Shown here: positions 8,921 through 19,900 of the stretch, in pieces
How the letters are laid out: each line of letters opens with the position of its first letter
How positions within the stretch are numbered: position 1 is the stretch's first letter
Origin: Dyella terrae
Lineage (GTDB): Bacteria; Pseudomonadota; Gammaproteobacteria; Xanthomonadales; Rhodanobacteraceae
Direction: 5' to 3'
Length of the DNA: 64,000 bases
NCBI RefSeq assembly: GCF_022394535.1
Contig: NZ_CP089414.1
Span: 2,294,001 to 2,358,000, forward strand
Position numbers and translations under genes: made by a program
Notes under the pieces: generated by a model
Told to the model about the DNA's origin: nothing
Databases searched by the model: none
What the model saw: the letters and a program-made list of their open reading frames with translations, nothing else

Positions 8921-10279
8921 ATGAATACCTTCCCTGCTGGCGACGCGCTGGTGCGTCGCGACCTGAGCCTGCTCTGGCACCCCTGCACGCAGATGTACGA
9001 CCACCGCACGGTGCCGATGGTGCCTATCGCCCGCGGCGAAGGCGCCTGGTTGATCGACACGAACGGCCGCCGCTATCTCGACGGCATCAGTTCGTGGTGG
9101 ACCAATCTGTTCGGCCACGCCAACCCGCGTCTGGCGGCGGCACTCGCCGAACAGGCCCACACGCTGGAGCACGTGATTTTCGCGGGCTTCACGCACGAGC
9201 CCGGCGTAGCGCTGGCGGAAGAACTGGTGCGCGTGACCCCGCCGGGACTCAATCGCGTGTTCTATGCGGACAATGGCTCGGCCGCTATCGAAGTGGCGCT
9301 GAAGATGAGCTTCCACTATTGGCTCAATCAGGGTCACGGCGAGAAAACGCGCTTCATCGCATTGACCGGCAGCTACCACGGCGAAACGCTGGGCGCACTC
9401 TCGGTCAGCGACGTCGCGCTCTACCGGAAGACATACGCGCCACTGTTACTCACGCCCATCCTCGCGCCCTCCGCGGACACTTATGAAGCGCTTCCCGGCG
9501 AGAGCGCGAGCGAAGTCGCACAGCGACGCCTGGACGAGCTCCGCCACTTGCTGGAGGCGCACGCGCACGAGGTGTGCGCCGTCATCGTGGAGCCCCTGGT
9601 GCAATGTGCCGGAGGCATGCGCATGTATCACCCGGACTATCTCGCGGGGTTGCGCCGTCTGTGCGACGAATACCACGTGCATTTCATCGCCGACGAAATC
9701 GCCGTGGGCTTCGGCCGCACCGGCACGCTGTTCGCGTGCGAACAGGCCAGCGTCTCGCCGGACTTCATGTGTCTCTCCAAGGGGCTCACCGGCGGTTTTC
9801 TACCGCTGTCAGCGGTGCTGACCACGGCGAACGTGTACGAAGCGTTCTATGCCGAATACAGCGCAGGCAAGGCATTCCTGCACTCGCACAGCTACACCGG
9901 CAACCCACTGGCCTGCCGCGTGGCGCTGGAAACCATGCGGATATTCCGCGACGAACCCGTGCTTGAGCGCAATCGCGTATTGGCGGCACACCTGGCCAAA
10001 CGACTGGCACCGCTACGCGATCATCCGCATGTAGCTGACGTACGGCAGACCGGCATGATTGGCGCGGTGGAACTGGTGGCGGACAAAGCAACCCGCACGC
10101 CGTTCCCTTCATCGGAACGGCGTGGACTACGCGTCTACTTGCACGGCCTGGAACACGAGGCACTGCTTCGCCCACTGGGCGACATCATTTACTTCATGCC
10201 GCCCTACGTCGTCAGCACCGACGAGATCGACCACTTGGTCGATACCGCGATCGCAGGCATCGAGCGCGCCGTGGCTTAG
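8921..10279 (+). CDS. bioA: Adenosylmethionine-8-amino-7-oxononanoate aminotransferase
   Basis: PLP-dependent aminotransferase of biotin synthesis that converts KAPA to DAPA with S-adenosylmethionine as amino donor. The start chosen is MNTFPAGDALVRRDL, giving 452 residues; the longer in-frame extension crosses the gspN promoter region. Seen: LWHPCTQM and DGISSWWTNLFGHANP near the N-terminus, the PLP lysine in CLSKGLTGG (about residue 287) and HSHSYTGNPLAC. All are typical of BioA rather than other class III aminotransferases. The rest of the bio pathway is not in the window. Its stop overlaps the convergent small gene by four bases. Confidence 0.93.
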   Translation: MNTFPAGDALVRRDLSLLWHPCTQMYDHRTVPMVPIARGEGAWLIDTNGRRYLDGISSWWTNLFGHANPRLAAALAEQAHTLEHVIFAGFTHEPGVALAEELVRVTPPGLNRVFYADNGSAAIEVALKMSFHYWLNQGHGEKTRFIALTGSYHGETLGALSVSDVALYRKTYAPLLLTPILAPSADTYEALPGESASEVAQRRLDELRHLLEAHAHEVCAVIVEPLVQCAGGMRMYHPDYLAGLRRLCDEYHVHFIADEIAVGFGRTGTLFACEQASVSPDFMCLSKGLTGGFLPLSAVLTTANVYEAFYAEYSAGKAFLHSHSYTGNPLACRVALETMRIFRDEPVLERNRVLAAHLAKRLAPLRDHPHVADVRQTGMIGAVELVADKATRTPFPSSERRGLRVYLHGLEHEALLRPLGDIIYFMPPYVVSTDEIDHLVDTAIAGIERAVA

Positions 10280-10596
10280 TGGCCGCCACGCACCGTGATG
10301 CTCGGATCCAACTGCTCCAGCGCCCGGCCCGTATCCACCTGGCCCGTGTTGAGGATGTCCTGACGGCTGTAGCTGCGACCGGCCACCGGCAGGCAAGTAC
10401 CCTGCTTGGCCGGAATCAGGCTACCGGTCGATTGCAGGCAGTTGCGATTGCCGGGTTTCAACGGGCTCTGCGACGCGTTCGGGTTGCCGGCGCCCTGCAG
10501 GGTTGACTGAGCCGCGGGCGCGGGGTTTTCCTGCGCCATGGCGATCGGGGCGACGCCCAGTGTCATGACAAGGATGAGAAGGGATTTGCTGACCAT
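10276..10596 (-). CDS. Small exported protein, unknown
   Basis: A 106-residue protein with a signal peptide (MVSKSLLILVMTLGVAPIAMA, cut before QENP). The start is supported by a GGAGG ribosome site six bases upstream; the longer upstream extension has no such site. The mature part is Asn/Gln/Ser/Pro-rich with two cysteines (NRNC and GTCL) that could form a disulfide, and ends in RALEQLDPSITVRGGH. I recognise no family. It ends convergently against bioA with a four-base overlap. Confidence 0.6.
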   Translation of the reverse strand: MVSKSLLILVMTLGVAPIAMAQENPAPAAQSTLQGAGNPNASQSPLKPGNRNCLQSTGSLIPAKQGTCLPVAGRSYSRQDILNTGQVDTGRALEQLDPSITVRGGH

Positions 10597-10769
10597 GATC
10601 CACCTCCGGGGAACAGGGGATGTGTGACATGCTGCGCCGGTAGCCGCTAACAGGCAAATGCCGCTGCGTGGGCATCTCCCGCGCATTCAGCTAACCGCTC
10701 GCAGACCGCATGGGACGGTATTTCTCCGGTCCGCTATGCTTTTCGTTTCCGTTCCTCTGATAACGCTCC

Positions 10770-11504
10770 ATGCGCACGATTCGTATACATGTCGAACTAC
10801 CGCTCGCCATCGGCCAGGCGTTGGACCTGCCAGCGCAGGCGGGCGAACACGTGGCGCGCGTGCTGCGATTGACGGCAGGCGCCCCGATTACCTTGTTCAA
10901 TGGCGACGGCGTGGACTATCCCGCCGTGATCCAGTCCGTCGGCAAGCGCGATGTCCAGGTACGGGTGGAAGCCGCCCTGCCGGTGGCCAATGAATCGCCC
11001 TTGCCACTGACGCTGGCCCAGGGTGTGGCGCGCGGCGAGAAGATGGACTTGATCGTGCAGAAGGCCACCGAACTGGGTGTGGCGCGCATCATTCCGCTGC
11101 TGACCGAACGCTCCGAAGTGAAACTTGACGCCAGTCGCGCCGAAAAACGGCTGGCCCACTGGCAGGCCGTCGTTGCCAGCGCCTGTGAGCAGAGCGGCCG
11201 CGCCCGTCTGCCCGAGGTCTTACCAGCCATCCCGCTGGAACATTGGCTCCGCGACCTTCCCCACGACGGTGCACTGCGCCTGGCCCTGCTGCCCGAAGGC
11301 ACCCATCGTCCAGGCGAACTGAAGTTCTCCGCGGCAGGTGGCGTGCTGGTGGTGGGTCCCGAGGGCGGCTTGGGTCAACGCGATACCGCAGCACTCACTG
11401 ACGCCGGCTTTACCGGCCTACGCCTTGGGCCGCGCATCCTCCGCACGGAAACGGCGGGCCTGGCAGCACTGGCAGCGCTGCAGGCGTTGCATGGGGATGT
11501 GTGA
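10770..11504 (+). CDS. rsmE: 16S rRNA (uracil1498-N3)-methyltransferase
   Basis: SPOUT-class methyltransferase that modifies U1498 of 16S rRNA. The 244 residues have an N-terminal PUA-like part (HVARVLRLTAGAPITLFNGDG) and the C-terminal trefoil-knot SAM site with VVGPEGGLGQRD (about residue 194) and LRLGPRILRTETAGLAAL. The internal GVARGEKMDLIVQKATELGV is also a family hallmark. It appears monocistronic and is followed by a palindromic repeat. Confidence 0.93.
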   Translation: MRTIRIHVELPLAIGQALDLPAQAGEHVARVLRLTAGAPITLFNGDGVDYPAVIQSVGKRDVQVRVEAALPVANESPLPLTLAQGVARGEKMDLIVQKATELGVARIIPLLTERSEVKLDASRAEKRLAHWQAVVASACEQSGRARLPEVLPAIPLEHWLRDLPHDGALRLALLPEGTHRPGELKFSAAGGVLVVGPEGGLGQRDTAALTDAGFTGLRLGPRILRTETAGLAALAALQALHGDV

Positions 11505-11563
11505 ATCGCACGCCGTTGGGTGTGCGCCGGGATGACGAGCTAGTTGGAAGGTCGAGGCTAGGT

Positions 11564-11632
11564 TGACCCCTCACCCCAACCCTCTCTCCCAAAAGGGGAC
11601 TACCTTCGGGTCGCCCGTAGGGGAGAGGGAGT
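11564..11632. repeat. REP-like palindromic repeat (CCCTCACCCC family), variant copy
   Basis: CCCCTCACCCCAACCCTCTC followed by a complementary GGGGAGAGGGAG. The same unit occurs at 41729-41770 and inverted at 40732-40773. This copy has about 22 extra bases in the loop. It lies between the ends of convergent rsmE and chpC. Confidence 0.8.
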
Positions 11633-11655
11633 TAAAGGCTCACGTCCTGCCGGGC

Positions 11656-12133
11656 TCAGCTCGCAAGCTCAAGCAACTCGATCAATTCCGCCTCAATCCC
11701 TTCCAGATCCGGGATCACCGCGATGTCATCGCGCACCAGTACCTGCGCGCGTACACCTGGGGGGCAACGGCGCACCGTCATGCGTGGGAATGATCAGCTC
11801 GGCATTGAGCGTGGTCAGACGCGGAAAACCCTGGGTGACCACCGCGATGAACGGCAGATCCGCATGCCCGCCCAGCGCCTTCAGCACGGCCACGCGCACC
11901 GCCTGCTCGCTATCGCCCTCGCCGGCACCTGCCAGCGTATTGAACGACACCAGCGGCACACGCCAGCCACGCCACGCGATGCGACCCAGCAACCACGGCG
12001 GCGAACCTTCCATGGGTTCCGGCGCGGGCATGGTGATCACTTCGGCCACGGTGGCGTTGGGCAACAGCAGGCGCAGGTTGCCAACCGGCACCAATACGCA
12101 ACGGATTTCACGTGGTAGTGGTAGATCACTCAT
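11656..12133 (-). pseudogene. chpC: ChpC: CheW-like adaptor of the Pil-Chp system, frameshifted near the C-terminus
   Basis: CheW-domain adaptor encoded last in the pil-chp operon. It begins MSDLPLPREIRCVLVPVG and continues through LLGRIAWRGWRVPLVSF and ADLPFIAVVTQGFPRLTTL. The reading frame breaks at a run of six G (11759-11764, plus strand) after HDGAPLPP. Removing one base joins it to VRAQVLVRDDIAVIPDLEGI and ends at the TGA 11656-11658, giving 158 residues. As given, the frame stops at 11726 with a meaningless tail. The start overlaps the chpB stop by ATGA. The indel may be a sequencing error; if real, the last strands of the CheW fold would be lost. Confidence 0.82.
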
Positions 12134-13983
12134 CGCCGGCCCTCCATCAACGTCTCTTCCACCAGGCGCGCCGCCAACTCGGCTGGCGTACCCGAATAAC
12201 TGTGCAGCCGCTCGGCCTCGATGCCGTGCACCATGTCCGCGAAGTGACCGTCGGAAGACTCAATCCAGACCTGGCCACCGCGATCATGGATCGCCTGGCA
12301 GCCACCGAGCGCATCGTTGGCTTGTCCCGCGAAGACGATAGCCTGTGCGCTGCGACCGAATACGTTGGCCGCCATGGTGAAGCTCGCGTCGATCGGCGAG
12401 CTGCGCATGTCATTGTTCTCCAGTGACTGCAACTCCACGCGCCCATCGCGATGGATGCGCGCCTGCTGTCCACCGGGGACAACCAGCACCTCACCCACGC
12501 GGGCCCGCACACCAGGGCCAGCGATACGCACGGGGAGGTCGCTATGGCGCGTCAACGTATCGGACAAGGCCTCAACCGACTTGCCGCCGAGATGCTGGAC
12601 ATGCAGCACCGCGATGCGCAGGTCCGTCGGCAACATCGACAGGAACGAGCACACCGCTTCCAGGCTATCTGCCGCGGCGCCCAGCACGAGCAGGCGACCG
12701 ATCGCGCTATCCAGGTCGTCGAGCAACATCTCGGTGCCGGCGTCGTACTCCTTCGGCGCCAGGGCTTCTTCCATCGACACCAGTTCCAGCGCCGCTCCTG
12801 GCTCGATGATGGAGGCGTGTTCCTCGCCACCTTCCGGCGCCAGGAAATCTGCCGCGCTCAACTTCTCGACCCCGAACTCCTTCGGGTTCGCCGATGCGGG
12901 CGCAGGGGCCGCGACAGGCGCGTGCGCATCATCTTCGTCGACCAGGGACCAGCTCGACGCCAGATCCAGCACCGACGAGGACGATGGCTTCGCAGCATCT
13001 GCCGTCGCTGGCATGAACGAGTCGTCCAGTGGCGCCAGCGCGAGATGATCCAATTGGAACGAAGGCACCTGATGAGACACCGCTTCGTGGGTCAGCTCTT
13101 CAATGGGCGCAGGTCCCTGCGTAGCGAGCGTTTCCACGCCGAACCTACCGTCGTGCAACGGCGGTAGTTCGTCGGTGGCGTTGAATTTCAGGCCCGAGCC
13201 AAAGTCGTGATCGGGCGCGGTGGCCTCATGCGCGGTCGCGCCGAAGTTGCCATCGTGCAACGGCGGCAATTCGTCGTCAGCGCTGAACTTCAGGCCAGAG
13301 CCAAACTCGTCTTCCGTATCGAGCGGCAGATCGTCCAGCGCCGCAAAATCATCGGCATGCAAGGGCTCGCCGTGCTCCTGCTGCGGCGAATGCGATGCAT
13401 GGGCTTCATCCGCTACCACGGGTTCGTCGGCGGCAAGCAAGGCTTCGAGCTCCGCTGCCAGCGATTCGGATTCCACCTCGGTCGCAGCGCTGACCTGCGG
13501 TGCCGCCGGCGCCACTTCCGTCGTATCTACAAGCGAGGTGAGATCCCACGCGGGCGCTTCGACGCCCATGGCGGCCACGCTTTCCACAGCCACAGGTGCG
13601 GCCACCTCGGGAACGGCCGGCGCGTCGAGCGGACGCGGCGGATCCAGATCCCCTTGGGCCATGACCTTCACGGCGAGATGGCGCGCCCAGCGCGCACGAT
13701 CCCAACCGTCGAGGGAACGGCTAGCGGCGGCGTCGTTGAACACCACGCGCGGCCTGTCGCCATCGAGCACGTCGTAAAGGCGATCGAGGTCGTTCTCGGC
13801 GTCATCGTCCAGGTTCACCACCAGCACTTCCGCGCGGGTGGTGTCGAGCATCTGTTTGCTCAGGGTGGACAGGGCACCTTCGTGCACGATCCTCGCCCCA
13901 CGCTCTCGCAGTGCCTCGCGCAGTTGGCCGCCGAGCTCCACGTCATCGAACAACAGGGCTACCGCAGTCGCCGTTTCAGCCAT
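12130..13983 (-). CDS. chpB: ChpB: CheB-like methylesterase domain protein, probably catalytically degenerate
   Basis: 617 residues. The N-terminal 110 residues resemble a receiver with missing key residues. A long acidic low-complexity linker follows (about 130-430), and a C-terminal CheB-type domain spans about 435-615. CheB enzymes use a Ser-His-Asp triad. Here His (LHVQHLGG) and Asp (GQANDALGG) positions are recognisable, but the GASTGG serine loop reads LGAAADSLEA, with Ala at the nucleophile position. The linker contains two imperfect copies of FGSGLKFsaDDELPPLHDGnFG (about residues 225-246 and 258-280). It overlaps chpA by eight bases. Function as an active methylesterase is doubtful; a structural or signalling role is possible. 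Confidence 0.8.
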   Translation of the reverse strand: MAETATAVALLFDDVELGGQLREALRERGARIVHEGALSTLSKQMLDTTRAEVLVVNLDDDAENDLDRLYDVLDGDRPRVVFNDAAASRSLDGWDRARWARHLAVKVMAQGDLDPPRPLDAPAVPEVAAPVAVESVAAMGVEAPAWDLTSLVDTTEVAPAAPQVSAATEVESESLAAELEALLAADEPVVADEAHASHSPQQEHGEPLHADDFAALDDLPLDTEDEFGSGLKFSADDELPPLHDGNFGATAHEATAPDHDFGSGLKFNATDELPPLHDGRFGVETLATQGPAPIEELTHEAVSHQVPSFQLDHLALAPLDDSFMPATADAAKPSSSSVLDLASSWSLVDEDDAHAPVAAPAPASANPKEFGVEKLSAADFLAPEGGEEHASIIEPGAALELVSMEEALAPKEYDAGTEMLLDDLDSAIGRLLVLGAAADSLEAVCSFLSMLPTDLRIAVLHVQHLGGKSVEALSDTLTRHSDLPVRIAGPGVRARVGEVLVVPGGQQARIHRDGRVELQSLENNDMRSSPIDASFTMAANVFGRSAQAIVFAGQANDALGGCQAIHDRGGQVWIESSDGHFADMVHGIEAERLHSYSGTPAELAARLVEETLMEGRR

Positions 13984-16900
13984 TGAGCGACTCCGTGGTG
14001 CGCTGCTCGAGCACCTCGCCGATCTGCATCAGCAGCTCGGCCTCCTGGTAAGGCTTGCCGAGGTAACGGTCCACGCCGATGTCGAACGCGCGCTGGCGAT
14101 GCTTATCGCCGGTACGCGACGTGATCATGATGATCGGCACGTCGCGGAATCGCGAATCGGCCTTCATATGCGTGGCCAGCTCGTAACCGTCCATGCGCGG
14201 CATCTCGATGTCGAGCAGCATCAGGTCAGGCACGCGCTCGTGCAACTTCTCGAGTGCGTCCACGCCGTCCTTCGCCGTGGCGACTTCGTACTCGTGACGC
14301 TCCAGCACGCGGCCAGTCACCTTGCGCATGGTGATGGAGTCATCGACCACCATCACCAGCGGACGCACACGCGACTCTTCCACCACCGGCGTGGCCACCG
14401 CACTGAGGCCTTCGTCGAGTCGCGCCCGGCGACGGATCACACCGTGGCGTACCAGCGGGGCGAGATCGAGAATGATCAGCACGGAGCCGTCACCCATGAT
14501 GGTCGCGCCGAGAATGCCGGGCACCGAGCTGATCTGTGGACCGACCGACTTCACCACGATTTCGCGCGAGCCGATGACGGCATCGATACGGATCGCACCG
14601 CGCAGGTCACCGGCGCGCGTCAGCAACAGGGGAATCTGTTCTTCATCACCGGCGTGGCTGGCCGTAATGCCCAGCAACCCCGACAGCTCGTGGATGTCGT
14701 AGCTCTCGCCGCCGTACAGGAAGGTCGGCTCCGGATCAGCCATGCGCTCGGCGAGTTCCGCCGGGCTAATACGCGCCACACCCTGCACCGAGGTCATCGG
14801 GATGGCGAAGGCAGACTCGCCGACGCGAACCAGGATGGCCTGCGTCACTGCCAGGGTGAACGGCAGACGCAGCACGAACGTGGTGCCCTGGCCTTCCTTC
14901 GATTCGATCGACAGCGCACCGCCGAGCTGCTTGATTTCGTTCGCCACCACGTCCATGCCCACGCCACGGCCAGCGAGCTGGGTCACGGTGCTGGCAGTGG
15001 AGAAGCCCGGCTGCGTGATGAGGGCGAGCACTTGGTCGTCGCTCAGGCGCGCATCGGCACGAACCAGACCGCGTTCCACGCCGCGTTTGCGGATGGCGTC
15101 GCGATCCAGACCGCGGCCATCGTCCGTCACGCGCACAACCACTTCGGTCGCTTCGCGCGCCACGCGGATGCGTACAGCGCCCTCTTCTGGCTTGCCTGCC
15201 TTGCGGCGATCAGCCGGCGATTCGATACCGTGCGCCACCGCGTTACGCAGCATGTGCTCAAACGGAGCCTTGATGCGGTCAAGCAGGTTGCGGTCCATTT
15301 CGCCGTGGGCGCCCTCCACGTAGAGCTGGGCACCCTTGCCTTCTTCCTGTGCGGCCTGACGCAGCGTGCGGCGCAGGTTCGGCACCATGGTGTCGAACGG
15401 CAGCATGCGCGTGCGCAACAGACCATCCTGCAGTTCGGAGCTCACGCGCGACTGCTGGATGAGCAAGGTTTCGGCCTGACGCGTCAGTTCGTCCAGCATG
15501 CCCTGGATGGACACAAGGTCGGATACCGACTCGGCCAGCGCACGCGAGTACTGCTGCAACTGCGAGAAGCGGTCGAGCTCGAGCGGATCGAACACCGCCA
15601 TGCCCGCTTCGCGATGCTCGCGCTGGAAGCGCGCGATGATCTGCGCTTCCGTTTCGATTTCCAGCATACGCAGCTGGCCGCGCAGACGCTGCACGGTCTG
15701 GTCAAGCTCGACCAGGTTGAAGCGGTAGCCAGCCACCTGCTGTTCGAGGCGCGAACGGTAAATCGCAACCTCGCCTGCGTGATTCACCAGCGAGTCGAGC
15801 AGTTCGGCGCGAACGCGGATCTGTTCCTGCGGCGTGGACTGCGCTTCCTCGCGCTCCTCCGGCAGCAGTTCAGGCAGCGGCGCAGTACGTGGCACGAACG
15901 GCACCACGTTGGCGGCATCGGCCGGCGTGGGCGCGACATCGACACCGCCGCCAGCCATGGCCAGGAAGCGGTCGATGGTCGCCTGCGGATACGGCATCGC
16001 CCGGCCCTGCGAAACCAACTGCACGAGGCCGTGCAACTGATCGAAGCCCGTTTCCAGCGCGGCGATCAATTCGCCGGTGTGCGCCGAGTCTGCGTTTAGC
16101 GGCTTTTCCAGGGCGGTTTCGATGGCGTGCGTGAGGTCGCCCACGGCCATCAGGCCAGCGATGCGCGCACCACCCTTAAGGGTATGCAGGTCACGCTGGA
16201 TCTCGGCCAGATGCTCAATGGCCGTCGGCTCGGCACGCCACTGGGCGAGCACGCCGTCAGAGTGATCGAGAATCTCGCGCGCTTCCTCGATAAAGATCTC
16301 CAGCAGATCCGGATCGATCTGGCCGTGCAGCAGAGAGGATTCGTCGAGCGAATCCACTTGCGCGGCGGCCTCCACGACTTCCGGCACATCGACCACCGGT
16401 TCAATGACTGGCGATGCCTCCACCGGAAGAGCCGGCTCGGCTGCTACCAGCGTTTCCAGCTCGATCTCTTCGTCCGACACATCGACGATCGGCGCTTCCA
16501 GCACGATCTCTTCATCCGGCACGTCGATGGCCGGCGCCTCCAGCTCGATCTCTTCGATCGGCAGCAGGTCGATGGGCGGCAGCGCGTCGATGGACACCGC
16601 GTGCTCGTCGTCCGTCGACGCAGCAACGTCGGGTACTTCGGTCTCTTCGATGAAGTGATGCGTCGTCGCTTCTGCTTCGACGACAGGTTGCGCTTCCTCG
16701 AGATTCACTTCATGCACAACGGCGTGTTCGGCCGGCGCGTCAGCTTCGTGCTCGACCGGGTCGATCTCCAGCGTCTCGGCTTCACCGATCAGCTCGGCAT
16801 ACAACTTGGCGAGTTCGTCGCTTTCGGCATCACCCTTCACCGGCGCGTGCGGCGGCGTATGCAACGACTGATTGGCGGCAGGCAGGTGCGCGTCGAGATC

Positions 16901-19900
16901 GTACTCACCCAAGGCGGCGAGCAGCTCGTCGGCATAGTCGTCCGTAGTGGCAACGACAGGCGGCACGGCGGGCTCGACAGGTTTGGACGCATCCGACAGT
17001 GCTTCGTCCAGCGACGCGCCAAACGATTCCTCGTGGGAAGCATCCGCCAGGTGCGCCGGAACCTCGTCCTGAAGATCGATCGGTGTTTCGAACAACACAT
17101 GCGCGACTTTGGGTTCGGGCTGGCTGTCGCGCAGTTCGGTCAGGCGATGGATCAGGTCATCCAGGTCCGGCAACTGCGGCGACGGCACGTCGAACTGGTT
17201 CATCACATGGTCGACGGCGTCGGCGCTCTGGCTGAGCAGCAGCACGCCTTCCGGTGACAACGGCTGACCCGCGGCACGCAGGCGCTTGAGCAGGCTTTCC
17301 AGCGGTGACAAAAGCTGCGTCAACACCGGAATGTCGACCATGGCGATGGCGCCATGCAGCGTGTGCACTGCACGCAACAGGCTGTCTTCCACGCGCAGCT
17401 CACCATCGACCCGGTTGATCGCGGTGCGGATTGTGGCCAGATACTGCGCTACTTCACTACGCAGGATTTCCAGCAGCACCGGATCGATCGGCGGCATCAC
17501 CGGCGCTTCGAAGAAGACGTGCTCAGGCGTAGGTGCGAGCACCTCGGCATGGGTTGTTTCGATGTCGGCCAGCGTCGCAGCGGGAATCGCTTCGGCGGCC
17601 ACGTTCGCGCGCGGCACGCGACGACGGACGATGCGGCGCACGGTTTCGGTAGCACCCGTGGTGGGCACATCGGCCAGACGCGCATCAGCCTGATTGGCCG
17701 CCAGGCGCTCGGCGATCTCCATGATCGCGGCAACCGGCGCCGTGACCGCACCCTCGCCCATCAACGCGGCGCGGAACTGCGGCAGGACGTCGATGGCGGC
17801 GGAAACGACCTCTTGCACGCCCTCGTTCGGCGGGACCGACTGGTCCAGCACCCGGTTGAGCATGTTCTCCACCTTCCAGGCGAACTCGCCCAGCAGGGTG
17901 GCGCCGACCAAGCGACCAGAACCCTTGAGCGTATGGAAGGAGCGACGAATCGACGTCAGCGCGTCGAGCTGCTGCGCGTCGGCCAGCCAGTTTTTGCGCG
18001 CGGCGTGCAGGCTGTCTATCTCTTCCTGCATTTCCTCCAGGAAAATGTCGCGGATGTCGTCGTCGATGCCGGCGGTGCTGGCTTGGAAGCCTGCCTCAAC
18101 CGCGGAGGCGCCGGCGGCCGGCACTTCTTCGACGACTTCTTCCTCGATCTCGATCCAATCGTCTTCGCCGCTGCCCTCCACGGGCTCTTGCGGCGTGATA
18201 TGCACGGTGTCAGCAAGGCGCAGGCCGGTGATCTCCTGCGGTTCGGGCTGCGGGGTTTCGCTATACCCCACGACCAGCCCGGTCAGGTCATCACCGTGTG
18301 CCACGCTGACGCTCTCGGACAGTTCCGGCTGGTTCGCGAGCGCAGCAGCGAGTGCAGCGTCGGCGGCGCGCGCCGCATGCTCCGGCGGCGTCTCATCCAG
18401 TTCGTCTTCGGACGGCGCGCGGACGGCCGGCGGCGGCCAGTAACCCAAGCTGCTGAGGCTGTGCTCGGCAACGTCCAGAATGTGTTCGAGCCCACCGCGA
18501 TGTTCGCGCGCAGCCTCGAGGTAGTACTCCAACGCGGCCAGTGCATCGGCCAGGTGATCCATCTGCACCGAGCTGGGCACACGACGGTCGACCAGCAATT
18601 CGTTGCCGACGAAACGGCCGATGCCTTCGGCCAGTTCGGCCGGGCGCGGTGCGGACAACATGCGCAGGGCACCGGCGACTTCATCCATCAATTGGCCTAC
18701 GTCGGCCAATTGATGCGACTGCCAACCGGATTCAACGTAGGCGACGATGGCGTCCTTCACCTTGCCGGTGTTGGCAGTCGCCTCGTGCATCAGCGTTGCG
18801 AGGATATGGCGTGCCTCGCTGCGGGGCAGCATGCCGGTCGGCGCTTCGCTGAGCGGCTCGCCGTCGGCGCCGAGGCTTTCGATGTGATCGTCCAGCGATG
18901 CTTCCACGTACAGCAGCGCACCGGCGACGTCGAGCAACAGCTCTTCATCGGGCGCGCGCACGCGGCTGACGATTTCGTCCAGCACCCGCCGCTGCTCGTT
19001 CACCACGCGACGCGGCACACCCAGCGCGAGCATGCCCAGCGTGTCACCGACGCGCTCGAGGATCTCAGTCTGGCTGGCCAGCTGTGCGGGATCAGGATGT
19101 GTCTGGCGCAAGAACAGATCGAGCGATTCCTTGACGCGTAGCAGGTCGTCCTTCAGCGCCTTTGCCACGGAGTCGAGCAAGGCTCGATTGTGGCCGGCCA
19201 TGGAACCCCGTGCGTGCTCGACCTCGCTCTGCTCGGGCAGCAGCGCGTCGAGTGCGTAGGTCTGGCGCAACAGCTCCATGCGCGGGCTGCCCTGACGGAC
19301 CTGACCCACGACGTAGAGCAGCTTGCGCGCAAGTTCGTCGGCATCGCCACCGCGAAGGTTGGCTTCACCGTGCTCAACCAACTGGCGCATGCTGCGATCG
19401 ACTTTGCCGATCAACTGGCGCACTTCGCCGGTCTGGCCCTTCAACGCGCCCTGCTGCACACCTTCCAGCACACCGGCTGCGATCCACCACAGGCGACGGC
19501 CCGGGACGGTGTGGCAGCGCGCCGTGATGGCGTCCAGCGTCTGGACCATGCCCGCCAATTGCTGGTCACTGCTCTGGCCGCGGAACCACGACAGCAACTG
19601 CTGCTGGAAACGCAGGCGCAGCGTGGTGACTTCGCTACGCTGGCGTTCGCCGCTGACTTCCTGCAGCGTCGCCGGCGCCTGGGCCGGCAATGCGACCTCG
19701 AGGTTTGGCGTGAACAGCGCCGATTCGTGCAGCGCCTGCTGGCCGCGGCTCGAACGCAAGTCGTTGAGCAAGGGCAACAGCACCACCGGCACGTCGCGAT
19801 GACCGCCGGAAAGGCGTTCCAGGTAGTCCGGCAGCTGCATCAGGCCGCGCATCAGCGCGGCATAAGCCTCCTCACGGTTGGCCACATGGTCTTCGAGTAG

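Noticed and set aside
13838..16099. 753-codon open frame on the plus strand opposite chpA
   Set aside because: Its product is His/Arg/Gln-rich without domain pattern and lies antisense to the kinase, ATPase and receiver codons of ChpA; a high-GC shadow frame.
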